Notes: generated by a model from the sequence alone, not told the origin. Numbered from the stretch's first letter, positions 1-8,371 are shown. The stretch: 64,000 nucleotides of DNA from Salipaludibacillus aurantiacus (GCF_900111295.1 NZ_FOGT01000007.1:124001-188000); one strand, 5' to 3'. Made by a program: numbers and translations.

Positions 1-326
1 AGACTTTGCCAGTCTTCCTGAATAATAAGTTCATGAATGATTAATAAAAATCGTTCTTCGACAGATATTGAACGGCCATAAAAGTTGAGTGCCTCATATA
101 TTTTTTTGAGTTGTGCATTATCAGGAGATGACTTCAGTTCCCATACACCGCGGCCTGAAACGTGATCCAGATCAACACTCTGTTCCTTTAACCAACCCGA
201 AATAATCTCAAGATCGTATCTTAATGTCCTTTCACTGACTCCAAACATGTCTTCCACATCTTTGATTTTGAACTGAGTGTTTCCATTAAGAATCATCTGT
301 ACGAGCTGACGTCTTCGGGCGTTCAT
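1..326 (-). CDS. BglG/LicR-type PRD transcriptional regulator, N-terminal part (runs off the left edge)
   Basis: Not a complete frame: it starts at the ATG at 326-324 and is still open at base 1, giving 108 visible residues. The first ~55 residues form a DeoR/HTH_11-like winged helix, with the helix-turn-helix around KIKDVEDMFGVSERTLRYDL. A linker follows, then a segment (ISVEERFLLIIHELI) that looks like the start of a PRD-type or Mga-like domain. Proteins of this layout activate or antiterminate sugar PTS operons and are controlled by phosphorylation; the target here is unknown because the rest lies outside the window. The start is set by GGAAGGAGG 7-8 nt upstream and by a good sigma-A promoter just behind it. 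The family call rests on the N-terminus only. Confidence 0.7.
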   Translation of the reverse strand, partial: MNARRRQLVQMILNGNTQFKIKDVEDMFGVSERTLRYDLEIISGWLKEQSVDLDHVSGRGVWELKSSPDNAQLKKIYEALNFYGRSISVEERFLLIIHELIIQEDWQS

Positions 327-351
327 TATCTGCACCTCCTTCCTGAATTTA

Positions 352-380
352 ATTATATAAAGTTGCCCTGTATTTTTGAA
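352..380 (-). promoter_or_regulatory. sigma-A promoter of the PRD regulator
   Basis: Read on the minus strand: -35 TTCAAA (380-375), 17-bp spacer, perfect -10 TATAAT (357-352), about 25 bp before the start codon. Confidence 0.6.
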
Positions 381-682
381 TACGCTTACATTATGGTTTT
401 ATTCAGAATTGTTTGAAACAAAATAAACGATGGGAAGTCCTCCTATTTTTCTAAAAATATGGGAGGGGTGCGGTTAGAGGTAAGTATTTGTCGAGTCAAA
501 GATTGTTATTCACTACTAAGAAAAAGAAAAAGCAGCTAATAAATATAAGGTAAATTTGCATAATTTTAACATTGAAAGTCGCTAATGACTTTTTAAACGA
601 TCCACTCATCCGTCTCTCCTGACCGACAGAAAAAAATAATAAAAACTTCACAAAAACCTCAAATTTTTCATATATTGTCATC

Positions 683-710
683 TTGGAAACGTTAATAACT
701 GCGTTATAAT
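683..710 (+). promoter_or_regulatory. sigma-A promoter of the cueP gene
   Basis: -35 TTGGAA (683-688), 16-bp spacer, perfect -10 TATAAT (705-710), 32 bp before the cueP start. The stretch 327-682 shows no other gene: the open frame on the minus strand at 496-681 has no ribosome binding site and a low-complexity hydrophobic product. Confidence 0.6.
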
Positions 711-742
711 GTTCTTATAAGAGTCAAGGTGGTGAAAAGCAT

Positions 743-1285
743 ATGAAGAACACGTTGATGCGGAGGGCAGGAGCAGCAGCCATGGGACTGGCAGCTCTCG
801 TATTTCTCTCCGGATGCGGCGGGGATGCCGATACAGCAGTTGAAGGGGAAACAGAAGATATAAAGGAACTGGTACACGAGTACAGTTCAGGAAATATTCA
901 GGGTGAGGTCGCCTCAATCACCTCCCATGAACTCATTGTGACAGACAGCGAGGATAATGAGTCGGTTTACGACTTGCCTGAAGAAGAGTTCTTTGTGTCA
1001 ATTGCTCCGTACGTCAATGAAACTCATCCATGAAGCATCCATAACCTGACAGGTTGTCAGGGCGAGCTTGCAGAGGAAGAGTTTGAGGTCCTTATTGAGG
1101 ATACAGAAGGAAACGTGGCGGTTGATGAGACGATTCAGTCTCCGCCGAACGGCTTTATTGATCTATGGCTGCCTAGGGACAAAACCTACCACGTGACAAT
1201 AGAGCATGACGGCAAAACAGTTGAATCAGAGATTTCCACCTTTGAAGGAGACGATACATGCATCACAACGATGCAGCTGTCATAA
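743..1285 (+). CDS. cueP: CueP-family copper-binding lipoprotein, probable selenoprotein (in-frame UGA at codon 97)
   Basis: Read through the TGA at 1031-1033 this is a 180-residue CueP homologue; read conventionally it stops after 96. CueP is an envelope copper-binding protein, known from Salmonella, that uses three conserved Cys residues. A lipoprotein signal ends in LSGC (Cys25). The family hallmark APY..xTHPC...LTGCQGEL is present with TGA in place of the Cys after THP. The frame then continues without a break through LTGCQGEL, NGFIDLWLPRD and the C-terminal DDTCITTMQL. So the three metal ligands are residue 97 (UGA), Cys105 and Cys174 or so. RBS AAGGTGG lies 10 nt before the ATG. A perfect hairpin follows the UGA (separate entry). 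The downstream part shows no decay. Alternatives are a point mutation or a sequencing error (TGC/TGT to TGA). The second UGA/Cys case at 9031 makes selenocysteine the better reading. Confidence 0.85.
1045..1061 (+). promoter_or_regulatory. candidate bacterial SECIS hairpin of cueP
   Basis: CCTGACA (1045-1051) pairs perfectly with TGTCAGG (1055-1061) around a GGT loop. Eighteen nucleotides separate the UGA (1031-1033) from the loop, and a G opens the loop. Both agree with the bacterial SECIS pattern, where SelB binds a small G-containing apical loop 16-37 nt after the UGA. Part of the stem is also forced by the conserved LTGCQG codons, so the hairpin alone is not proof. Confidence 0.6.
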
Positions 1286-1290
1286 ACGAA

Positions 1291-1315
1291 AGCACCTGGA
1301 AGGGTGCTTTTTGTT
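1291..1315 (+). terminator. terminator of cueP
   Basis: AGCACC, 6-nt loop, GGTGCT, then TTTTTGTTTT. It sits 6 bp after the TAA at 1283-1285, the end of the read-through frame and not the UGA. That placement supports the full-length gene. Confidence 0.75.
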
Positions 1316-1322
1316 TTGAAAA

Positions 1323-1363
1323 CAAAAAAAGCCTGCTTCAGGTTAATTAAACCTGAGGCAGGC
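1323..1363 (-). terminator. terminator of the His-rich protein gene
   Basis: On the minus strand, GCCTGCCTCAGGT pairs with ACCTGAAGCAGGC (one mismatch) and is followed by seven T. It lies convergent with the cueP terminator. Confidence 0.75.
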
Positions 1364-1370
1364 GGTGTCA

Positions 1371-1703
1371 TTATTTTTCAATAACATCGACAGGTCCGTG
1401 GTCATCAATATGATCACCGTGGACGTGATGCAGCCTTCCGTTTACTAAATAATCATAATGGTCGCCGTGCGGAACGAGTTCATGCCCGCAATCTTCGTTG
1501 TGCTTGCAGTCGGACTCAACCGGCGCGCAGTTGTCAGGATTCTGGTCAGATACTTCAATTTTACACTCATCCCAGTGCTCCTCATGCTTATGATGAAGGT
1601 GTCCATCATGCACATAATCGACGTGGCCACCATGTTTAATTTTCGTGTGTCCGCAAGAAAGAGAATGTTCGTGAGTATGGTTTTTATGCGTGTGACAAGC
1701 CAT
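1371..1703 (-). CDS. histidine/cysteine-rich putative metal-binding protein
   Basis: 110 residues with about 23 His and 6 Cys, no signal peptide and no membrane segment. Two internal repeats can be seen: HGGHVDYVHDGHLHHKHEEH near the middle and HGDHYDYLVNGRLHHVHGDH near the C-terminus, plus an N-terminal HTHKNHTHEH run. Such proteins bind Zn, Ni or Cu and act as cytosolic buffers or storage; I infer this from composition and do not know a characterised homologue. The start is fixed by GAGGAGG 6 nt upstream. It is transcribed towards cueP and ends in a shared convergent terminator zone. Together with cueP, the glutaredoxin and the multicopper oxidase it suggests a metal-handling neighbourhood. 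Confidence 0.75.
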   Translation of the reverse strand: MACHTHKNHTHEHSLSCGHTKIKHGGHVDYVHDGHLHHKHEEHWDECKIEVSDQNPDNCAPVESDCKHNEDCGHELVPHGDHYDYLVNGRLHHVHGDHIDDHGPVDVIEK

Positions 1704-2449
1704 GTTACAACCTCCTCAATTCATGATAGTTTAAGTATAACATGCCCTGAATTCTACTGCTTATTATCAAAAAAGTTACGATTTGGGAGTATGCAGATTA
1801 AATTAAACGAAATCTGGGACTTTGTTGGATTGAACCTTACATGAAGTAAAAATACGGCACAACACACGAGTAAAATATATCATGCCGATGAATGAAGACA
1901 AGCCCCTGGAGAAGCGTAGATCAGGTAATAAAGGTATATTAATAAACTAATTCGGTACTTATGTGAAGGGTTTTTATAAAAATGAGGGAATATGTCTTTG
2001 AAAGATTGTCAGATTATAATAATTCAAAGTTACTGATAGAAGGGTGGATTTCGCTGATTGATTCAGATTTTCGCCGATTGGCCCGCCATTTCAACGAGAT
2101 AGAGACATTATTCCGCCGAATTTCACCTGATTGTTCAGCTCTCCGACTGAAATGACTACCTTTATTCGTTGTAAAGTTCATCTTCTATAAAATAAAAGCG
2201 AAGAACTGAAAAAATATCTTGTTTTTTAAAGTTCACACGAGCTCCTCTTCCTTTTTCTACCCTTTTTTCCGCCAAAACACTCCTTGGATGAAAACACTCA
2301 GTACGGTGTCATTATTTCTACTTTTATCCATAATATAAGGACCTTTACGCTATTGTGCAATAATCCATTAATCATTATGGTAATAATGAAAACAACAATC
2401 TTTTCTTAAAAACTTTGAGACGGGGACAAAAATAACTGGAGGGCTGCTT
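1704..2449. other. intergenic, no gene seen; weak 20-bp periodic pattern inside
   Basis: A 746-bp gap. The open frame across 1458-1844 is a shadow of the His-rich gene. At about 2050-2155 the text TTCGCTGATT, TTCGCCGATT, TTCAACGAGA, TTCCGCCGAA recurs every 20-21 bp. This may be a worn cousin of the 21-bp arrays elsewhere, but the core differs. Confidence 0.4.
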
Positions 2450-2626
2450 ATGCTCAAGATAATCTTCCATGATGTGCTGGCTGATTACTACCTGTATCTC
2501 TATAACCGGACCGCTGAAAGAGACTATATTAAAAGAAGCCGTCTCATCAAGAAAGCGGCATACCATCAGGAAAGACTGTTGAAGCTGCAGCTTAAGAAAC
2601 ATATCTCAAAATCAAAGAAAAAATAG
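2450..2626 (+). CDS. small basic protein, 58 aa, function unknown
   Basis: The frame runs from ATG 2450 to TAG 2626, with GGAGG 7 nt before the start. The product is strongly basic and helical (DYYLYLYNRTAERDYIKRSR, then a Lys-rich tail ending SKSKKK) with no Cys and no signal peptide. I do not recognise it. It stands alone between two minus-strand genes. The good RBS and the plausible composition make a real small gene likely. The opposite-strand frame over the same bases lacks an RBS and is a shadow. Confidence 0.5.
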   Translation: MLKIIFHDVLADYYLYLYNRTAERDYIKRSRLIKKAAYHQERLLKLQLKKHISKSKKK

Positions 2627-2654
2627 GCAGTTTTTCCGGGTGGAGACCGGATGC

Positions 2655-2690
2655 CTAAAAAAGCAACTCCACCTTCGTGGAATTGCTCTT
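2655..2690 (-). terminator. terminator of the C45 family gene
   Basis: On the minus strand, AGCAATTCCAC and GTGGAGTTGCT pair around GAAG, followed by TTTTTTAG. Confidence 0.7.
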
Positions 2691-2706
2691 CTAAACAGTG
2701 ACCTGT

Positions 2707-3933
2707 TCAGTTTCGGTTACCGGCTGTTTCTTTAATTCTGTCGCTTTGTTTTCCTGAGTTAAAAGGCGCTGGAATATGCGGCTGATCCACTCTGAAAGGA
2801 ATTGCCGGCGATACGCTTGGCTGCCCTAACTGGGACCACATACGCAGCTTGCTGCCATCGAAGGTGCCAGTGGACACCGACCCCATTTTTACCCCATTGA
2901 TCTCAGCATCAGAATCGATCCAGTACGTACTATCATCATAGGCTGGATCCTGATCCTCAGATAAAACGACTAACCGCTGGCTGTTTATTTTCCCATAGTC
3001 TTCATCTAACAGATGCTGTGCACGATCCAATCGATGATGAGTGGACACGTACCAGCTCCATCTTTCGTTTGACTCATTTGTTTCAAGTGTGTCAAACTGC
3101 TCCATCCCCGGAAGAATATAGTGGTTCGTATGAGCCATCGCCTCGTCCACTACCCAGTGAACAGCTGAATGATTAGCGGTTGTTTCCACCCACGCCGCTT
3201 CATTCTTGTCGGCCACCCCGTAGACAGAACCGGAAGCCCGCTGAAGGTTTTCAATAAACGCCACACCATCCTGGGCATCAGAAGCCGCTTCTAAAGCCAG
3301 GCGGATAACCGTTAAGTTCCCGTAACCTCTGCCAGTATCCCAAGTTGATAACACATTGTTCCCTACAGAGACGCCGTTTTCATTTATACCCATGGCGATG
3401 CCTGTGGAACCTGCACTCGTAATGCCAATAAACATATACCCATCTTCAGGCTCAACCTGGACCACTACCTGACTGGATCCTCTGCTCGCATCCCGTGTTT
3501 TGTGATAATAAGCATTTCCGCTTTGTGTGGCGTCACCGGTTGCCAACACAGTTGTACAGCCATCCCCAATGACTTCTTCCTCTAATGCGTTAAAAGCAAG
3601 CAGTTGGTCATAACTTACATCTGCATGCTCAGCCATAGCCTTTAATTGCTCAATAAGTTCCGGATTTTCCACTGCTAAAAATTCTTCAAATTCGCTTGCA
3701 GCCTCAGCAAGGTCTGATGCCGTCAAACCGGCGAGAGGCGCCATTTGGTTAAAAAACTCAAGATTCTTTTTAATAGCCTCTTTCGACTGCTTTCCATATT
3801 GCTCACCGATTTGTGCCGGGCTGCCTTTTAATTTAATGGTGTCCTCCCCGCCTTCGGCTGCCGATCCAAACGGACTGAAGGACCCGAATAGTAAAATCCC
3901 GATAAGTAAAGTTAATAAAACTCTCACTTTCAT
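2707..3933 (-). CDS. exported C45-family Ntn hydrolase / acyltransferase
   Basis: About 408 residues with a Sec signal peptide (hydrophobic LLTLLIGILLFGSF, cleavage near the Ala-Ala after SPFGS). The family includes acyl-CoA:6-aminopenicillanate acyltransferase and related amidohydrolases. They self-cleave before a Cys that then becomes the N-terminal nucleophile. The DGCTT signature is seen near residue 130, followed by the AYYHKTRD segment and the GxNENGVSVGNN motif typical of these Ntn folds. The substrate cannot be told; peptidoglycan, N-acyl amino acids or other amides are all possible. Two ATGs lie 9 bp apart: AGGAG abuts the first (3942) and is 9 nt from the second, so 3933 is the better start. 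It is a single gene with its own terminator. Confidence 0.75.
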   Translation of the reverse strand: MKVRVLLTLLIGILLFGSFSPFGSAAEGGEDTIKLKGSPAQIGEQYGKQSKEAIKKNLEFFNQMAPLAGLTASDLAEAASEFEEFLAVENPELIEQLKAMAEHADVSYDQLLAFNALEEEVIGDGCTTVLATGDATQSGNAYYHKTRDASRGSSQVVVQVEPEDGYMFIGITSAGSTGIAMGINENGVSVGNNVLSTWDTGRGYGNLTVIRLALEAASDAQDGVAFIENLQRASGSVYGVADKNEAAWVETTANHSAVHWVVDEAMAHTNHYILPGMEQFDTLETNESNERWSWYVSTHHRLDRAQHLLDEDYGKINSQRLVVLSEDQDPAYDDSTYWIDSDAEINGVKMGSVSTGTFDGSKLRMWSQLGQPSVSPAIPFRVDQPHIPAPFNSGKQSDRIKETAGNRN

Positions 3934-3942
3934 TCCTCTCAT

Positions 3943-4614
3943 CTCCTGTCATTTTTAATAGAGCAGCCCAAAAGCTGGCTCGTTGTTTAGCTGTAATATA
4001 ATGTTAGCGGTATTGTCTGGCGAGATTAACCCTCTATGTAACTGATTTTTCTGAAAAATATTATAGGAGTTTATTAATAAATGATGTTAATTAAGCTGAT
4101 TTTTGGTAGGGGTAAGGTCATGGTTAAAGGAAGATTATCTTTCAAAACAAACAGGTTCAATAGAACTATTTATAAAGTGACAGAAATAGGAATTAAAATA
4201 GGCCTCTCCTTTGGTTTTTCAGGTGTTTGGAGAACTGTTTAGTAACCCCTCCAAAGAATGAGATAGTCCTAAATATGCTCTTCACTCACTCTTTTTTTGA
4301 AAAAAATTTATTCTCGTTTCCCTTCCTGAGGGCCCTGAGCAAAAGTAATAAAACTAAAGTATGGTCTTTCCCTCAGCTTTCACTTTTAATGGCCGATTGC
4401 AGCTCATAGCACAAACTAGAAAGGTTACTAATCTTTAAGAATATGAACTTAGAAGCTTTTAGACCGGGTCCTTCAGTCTATTAACAACAAAATATTCACA
4501 TATATAGAAAATTAAATATTAAACTACTATATTTTTACAGTAATATATTACCTTATCTGAATTTTTAGAAGATTATATGATTTAAGAGATTACATAATAA
4601 TAGGGAGGGGTACG
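3943..4614. other. intergenic, AT-rich, no confident gene
   Basis: A 672-bp divergent gap holding the promoters of both flanking genes. A 40-codon frame at 4120-4242, preceded by AGGGG, and a 60-codon TTG frame at 4227 are both unconvincing. Nothing else is recognised. Confidence 0.4.
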
Positions 4615-6003
4615 ATGAAAAAGTTTGTTTTAGCATTAACTGCAGCATCGACTTTAGCGTTCGGAACTTTTGCAGGGCAAGGAGCCGCACAGCCGGCTGA
4701 ACATTCACAAAATCCGGGGTTTCAGGCTGCATTCGACCAGCGAATCATTAACCAAATTGACGCAGAAAACATTTACGACACGATTGATTATTTACAGCAG
4801 ACACCACGGGTAGCCGCATCTGAAGAAGAATACGCGGCGGTACAGTTTATTAAGGAGACTTTTGAAGAATTCGGCTATGAGGCTGAAGTTCAGCCATTTG
4901 AGTTTTTTGGATATACCAGTCCGCACACCGTTGAATTATTTGTAGGAGCCACCGATTTAGATCCTCGTCCATTCACTTATACACCTAGCGGTGAAGTAAC
5001 AGCGCCACTAGTGAATGCCGGTTTAGGACTGCCAGCAGACTTTGATGGCCTGGACCTTTCAGGTAAAATTGCGCTGATCCAGCGAGGAGAAATCAGCTTC
5101 GGTGACAAAGTACTGAATGCAGCAGGCGCAGGGGCAGAGGGTGTGATTATCTACAATAATGGCGAAGGAGTGATCAACGGAACTCTCGGTGGAGCCAATG
5201 ACAACTATGTACCGGCCGTGTCAATTACGAGAGCCCAAGGAGAAGAGCTTCTTGCACAAATGGATGGAAATGAGGATGTTACCGTTTCCCTTACAATTCT
5301 TGGTGCCGAATCCGGTTTACGTACGTCCCATAATGTGATTGCTTCTAAAGAGGCGACAAATAGAAATAAAGATACCGGAAAAGTCATTACGATTACTTCC
5401 CACCACGATTCAGTACCTGGCGCTCCAGGGGCGAATGATAATGCATCTGGTACAGCGATGGTTCTGGAGCTTGCCCGTGTGATGAAAAATGTACCGACAG
5501 ATACAGAACTCCGTTTCATAACGTTTGGCGCTGAGGAACTTGGACTAATTGGGTCAAGATACTATGTTAACAACCTGCCGGAAGAAGAACTTGACCGTAT
5601 TGCAGCGAACTTCAACCTCGACATGGTTGGGAGCCGTGATGCCGGTGACCTGGTCATGAGGACAGTTGACGGACAGTCTAATCTGGTAACCGAGTTGACC
5701 CAGGCTTCAAGCCTCCGTTTGAATGGCGAAGCAACCCCTTATGCCCGCGGCGGAAGCAGTGACCACGTGCCATTTGGAGAAGCAGGAATCCCTGCAGCCT
5801 TATTTATTCATTCTCCACTTGAACCATGGTACCATACACCGGAAGATACAATTGATAAAATCAGTATCGAAAAACTTCAGGATGTGGCGCAAATCGTAGG
5901 CACGGCCGTCTATAATTACGCCCGTTTTGACAGCCAGGGACCAAAAGAAAGAGAACAGAAGAAAGTAGCAGAGGAAATGTACTTTGAGCAAAATATTAAA
6001 TAG
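4615..6003 (+). CDS. secreted M28 family aminopeptidase with PA domain
   Basis: 462 residues. A signal peptide covers residues 1-25 or so. A protease-associated (PA) domain lies at about 125-220 (LSGKIALIQRGEISF and GAEGVIIYNN). The M28 dizinc catalytic domain follows. Zinc and catalytic residues seen are SHHDS and the Asp of GANDNASG (about 263-277), the AEELG pair (about 306), NLDMVG (about 335), SSDHVPFG (about 382) and the terminal YHTPEDT. Family members release N-terminal amino acids from extracellular peptides and need two Zn ions. The start is set by GGGAGGGG 7 nt upstream. It is monocistronic with a strong terminator. The acidic composition suits a saline medium. With the neighbouring C45 and M14 enzymes it makes an exported peptide-degrading set. 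Confidence 0.88.
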   Translation: MKKFVLALTAASTLAFGTFAGQGAAQPAEHSQNPGFQAAFDQRIINQIDAENIYDTIDYLQQTPRVAASEEEYAAVQFIKETFEEFGYEAEVQPFEFFGYTSPHTVELFVGATDLDPRPFTYTPSGEVTAPLVNAGLGLPADFDGLDLSGKIALIQRGEISFGDKVLNAAGAGAEGVIIYNNGEGVINGTLGGANDNYVPAVSITRAQGEELLAQMDGNEDVTVSLTILGAESGLRTSHNVIASKEATNRNKDTGKVITITSHHDSVPGAPGANDNASGTAMVLELARVMKNVPTDTELRFITFGAEELGLIGSRYYVNNLPEEELDRIAANFNLDMVGSRDAGDLVMRTVDGQSNLVTELTQASSLRLNGEATPYARGGSSDHVPFGEAGIPAALFIHSPLEPWYHTPEDTIDKISIEKLQDVAQIVGTAVYNYARFDSQGPKEREQKKVAEEMYFEQNIK

Positions 6004-6012
6004 GAAATAACT

Positions 6013-6053
6013 AACCCCTTCATGGTTCAGAAGCGAATCATGAAGGGGTTTTA
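6013..6053 (+). terminator. terminator of the M28 peptidase gene
   Basis: ACCCCTTCATG (6014-6024) pairs with CATGAAGGGGT (6039-6049) and is followed by TTTT. Confidence 0.85.
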
Positions 6054-6078
6054 TAATGCGGTTACTGATGGAGCCCTA

Positions 6079-6205
6079 TAAACTGCATCTAATAATGGTG
6101 GAAGAGCATCAAATAGTGGAGCGTGTGCATCAAAAATCTGCTGAACTGCATCAAATAGTCGATCAAGTGTCAAATATCCTCCGAACTGCATCAAAAAAGC
6201 TAATT
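6079..6205 (+). repeat. 21-bp periodic array, GCATCAAAT class (6 units)
   Basis: The core GCATC(A/T)AAT recurs at 6085, 6106, 6127, 6148, about 6167 (GTGTCAAAT) and 6188. Steps are 21, 21, 21, then 19 and 21. The bases between cores are not conserved. It lies between the convergent M28 and M14 genes. Confidence 0.85.
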
Positions 6206-6261
6206 TCATTTTTTCGGCGGTACCGCCCCGCTCCAGGTGAGTTGAAACAGCGTTGTTGGCG

Positions 6262-6412
6262 GCCAATCGCAACAATTAAGTAGCGATATGCAACAATCCA
6301 CCTCAGAAGTGCGACAATCCCCAGGTAGCCTGTCACAATCCTCTGGCAAAGTGCAACAATCCTTAAATAAAGTGCTACAATCCCCGATCAATGTGCAACA
6401 ATCACCAAATAG
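6262..6412 (+). repeat. 21-bp periodic array, TGCnACAATC class (7 units)
   Basis: ACAAT(C/T) occurs at 6272, 6293, 6314, 6335, 6356, 6377 and 6398: six consecutive steps of exactly 21 bp. Each core is preceded by (T)GC or GT. Because 21 is a multiple of 3, open frames run through it on both strands with heptad-like products. I treat these as artefacts. Confidence 0.9.
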
Positions 6413-6444
6413 AGCGGCCTTCCTCCTGGAAGGCCGCTCCTTTT
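6412..6444. terminator. strong hairpin after the M14 gene and the array
   Basis: A 12-bp perfect stem, GAGCGGCCTTCC with GGAAGGCCGCTC, closes a 4-nt loop. On the plus strand it is followed by CTTTTACC. It lies 4 bp beyond the stop of the minus-strand M14 gene. Confidence 0.6.
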
Positions 6445-6447
6445 ACC

Positions 6448-7491
6448 TTATTCTACTTCTGCTTCTTCTTGAGGTTTAAACCTCTGAACTTCAAGAGTAT
6501 CCCAGAAACTAGTATCTGCTTCATTAATAGATCCGTCAGCAATGGCATCAATAGCAGCTTCCATAGAGATGACACCTTGTTGAATTAAATATCCGTTACT
6601 TTTTTGACCGAGAATAGTATTAGGGTTTGGATGATCTGACATTCCCCTCATTTCAAACAATAAAGTAGAAATATCATATTCATAGGCTAAACCGTTTCGT
6701 GCGATCGTATTAGCAGAACCGCCATTATACTTTCCTAGAAGGCCGAATCCACGGTCTTCAACGGCGTCGTACATGATTTTCCCTAATTGCTTGGACATTT
6801 CAACAACCTCAGGCTTCACTCCAGAGTTTGTAGGATACAAAATAGATCCTGATACTAATTGATCATTAATTGCTGAGCGGGCTCCCTGGTGATGGAAATC
6901 TACTAAGTAATCAATATCATAAGCTCTTAAAACATTGTGATGCAACGCGTAAGTTTCCGGCTGCGCCAGAGTGTTGTGATCCCTGTTTAAATCAAATCCA
7001 GCAGCATTGGCGCGAGTCGATTGACCTCCAGCTAAGTGATTAGAGATATCAAAGTCTACGTCTCCTACAGCACCGTCTGGATTTAAGCGAGGGACAAAAA
7101 AGACATTGACTTGATCGGCTAACTCCTGATTATGTTTGTTATTATTGGACAACCCTTTAATGACATGAAGGGCGGCCTCGGTAACTAATTGTTCATTTCC
7201 ATGTTGCTGCGTCAGGAATAGGATCGTTGGATTGTCTGGATTATTCCCAAACTTAACAAGCGGCAGATCCCTCCCTTTGACTGATTGGCCAATGATTTCT
7301 AATTCAATAAACTCAGAACGATCCGCAGCCCGTTCTACCTGTTTCATTAAATCTTCATTGCTTGTCAATCTTTCATTCTTAATCGTTTCATTTCCATTGT
7401 AATTTGGCCCTTGTCCAACAGCCCCTACCGGCAAAACGAAAATCGAAAAAGTAAGAATAAAAATTAAAGTTGACAGAAATATTTTCTTCAA
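6448..7491 (-). CDS. secreted M14 family zinc carboxypeptidase
   Basis: 347 residues with a signal peptide (about 1-26). Zinc ligands of the M14 fold are visible: His97 and Glu100 in HGNE and His200 or His201 in VDFHHQG. DLNRD (about 167-171) holds the substrate-binding Asn-Arg pair. Glu280 in LLFEMRG is the catalytic base. The family removes C-terminal residues from peptides, or cleaves gamma-D-glutamyl bonds of peptidoglycan or poly-glutamate; specificity cannot be told. The start codon is TTG at 7491-7489, placed about 11 nt after AGAGG; the nearby ATG is in another frame. It is convergent with the M28 gene across the two repeat arrays. Confidence 0.85.
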   Translation of the reverse strand: MKKIFLSTLIFILTFSIFVLPVGAVGQGPNYNGNETIKNERLTSNEDLMKQVERAADRSEFIELEIIGQSVKGRDLPLVKFGNNPDNPTILFLTQQHGNEQLVTEAALHVIKGLSNNNKHNQELADQVNVFFVPRLNPDGAVGDVDFDISNHLAGGQSTRANAAGFDLNRDHNTLAQPETYALHHNVLRAYDIDYLVDFHHQGARSAINDQLVSGSILYPTNSGVKPEVVEMSKQLGKIMYDAVEDRGFGLLGKYNGGSANTIARNGLAYEYDISTLLFEMRGMSDHPNPNTILGQKSNGYLIQQGVISMEAAIDAIADGSINEADTSFWDTLEVQRFKPQEEAEVE

Positions 7492-8371
7492 ATGTCATCA
7501 ATCCTCTCTCATTTTTTTGTTGAAACGACTAACAAAAAAATAACCCTCCTTTTACCCAAATTTTAAACAAACGTCATCTCACAAACTTGGTGTACCTTAA
7601 TGGTAACCAGTAGATAGTTCGATAGAAATCCCCTTATTGTCTGATTTTTCGTAATATTAAGAATAGGTACTTGTTAGTAAATTATGTTTAAATTGTACTT
7701 TGCTGGAGGCTTAAAGCCATATAAATCACCATAATTAACCATACTAAATTACTGTTTATCCAAAACTTTTACTAGGTAATTGTTTATTAAAGCGCTGAAT
7801 TCCCTTATTTAATAGTAAGAAGCTTTATTTTTTGACACACAGGAAGATAGTATTTTTTCCTTTCATTTATCGTAGGTATATTACATTGGATATAAATGTC
7901 TAATTTTGAATAAGTATGTAAGAGCTTTTATGGATAGGATGAGAATCAAAAAAGAGGGACGACCTTAAAGGGAAACACTACGATTAGGAGGGCGGGGTGC
8001 ATTGATATTTGTGAAGTTTTTAGCAAAGTTGAGAGGTTGTACTCCCTTCGCGAGGGCAAGTATCACAGTAAGGGGTTGGGTTGAACCTGAATTGCAGCGG
8101 GATTTAAGGATTGGATCAAATATTGGCTGGAGTGCATCATATATTCTGCTAACTGCATCAAATATCCTCGTGAGCGCCTCATATATTCCAGTGGCAATCC
8201 ACCAACACAAAGTCACTGCCTCTGCCACCAAAAATCCGAGTGCACCCTCCCCTCGCATACTCCGGCTCTTCCCCTCCTTTTTAAAACACATAACTTCTTC
8301 ATATCATCTTCATGAGTTTATTATATTCTCGGAGTAAGCTGTAATTAGAAAAACAAAAGGAGATGAGCAAA
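7492..8371. other. long divergent intergenic region, no gene seen
   Basis: An 880-bp gap. 7492-7920 is AT-rich without a convincing frame. 8105-8190 holds a 21-bp array (separate entry), and the opposing frames at 7965-8337 are shadows of it. Confidence 0.45.
8105..8190 (+). repeat. 21-bp periodic array, GCATCAAAT class (4 units)
   Basis: TCAAAT/TCATAT cores start at 8116, 8137, 8158 and 8179, three exact 21-bp steps. Two units read GCATCATATAT and GCCTCATATAT in place of GCATCAAATA. Confidence 0.8.

Noticed and set aside
496-681. 61-codon minus-strand frame
   Set aside because: No RBS, hydrophobic low-complexity product, overlaps the cueP promoter.
1031-1033. UGA reassigned to Trp or Cys throughout the genome
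   Set aside because: UGA serves as an ordinary stop elsewhere in the window (for example at the end of comK and at several operon overlaps), so a local Sec reading is more likely.
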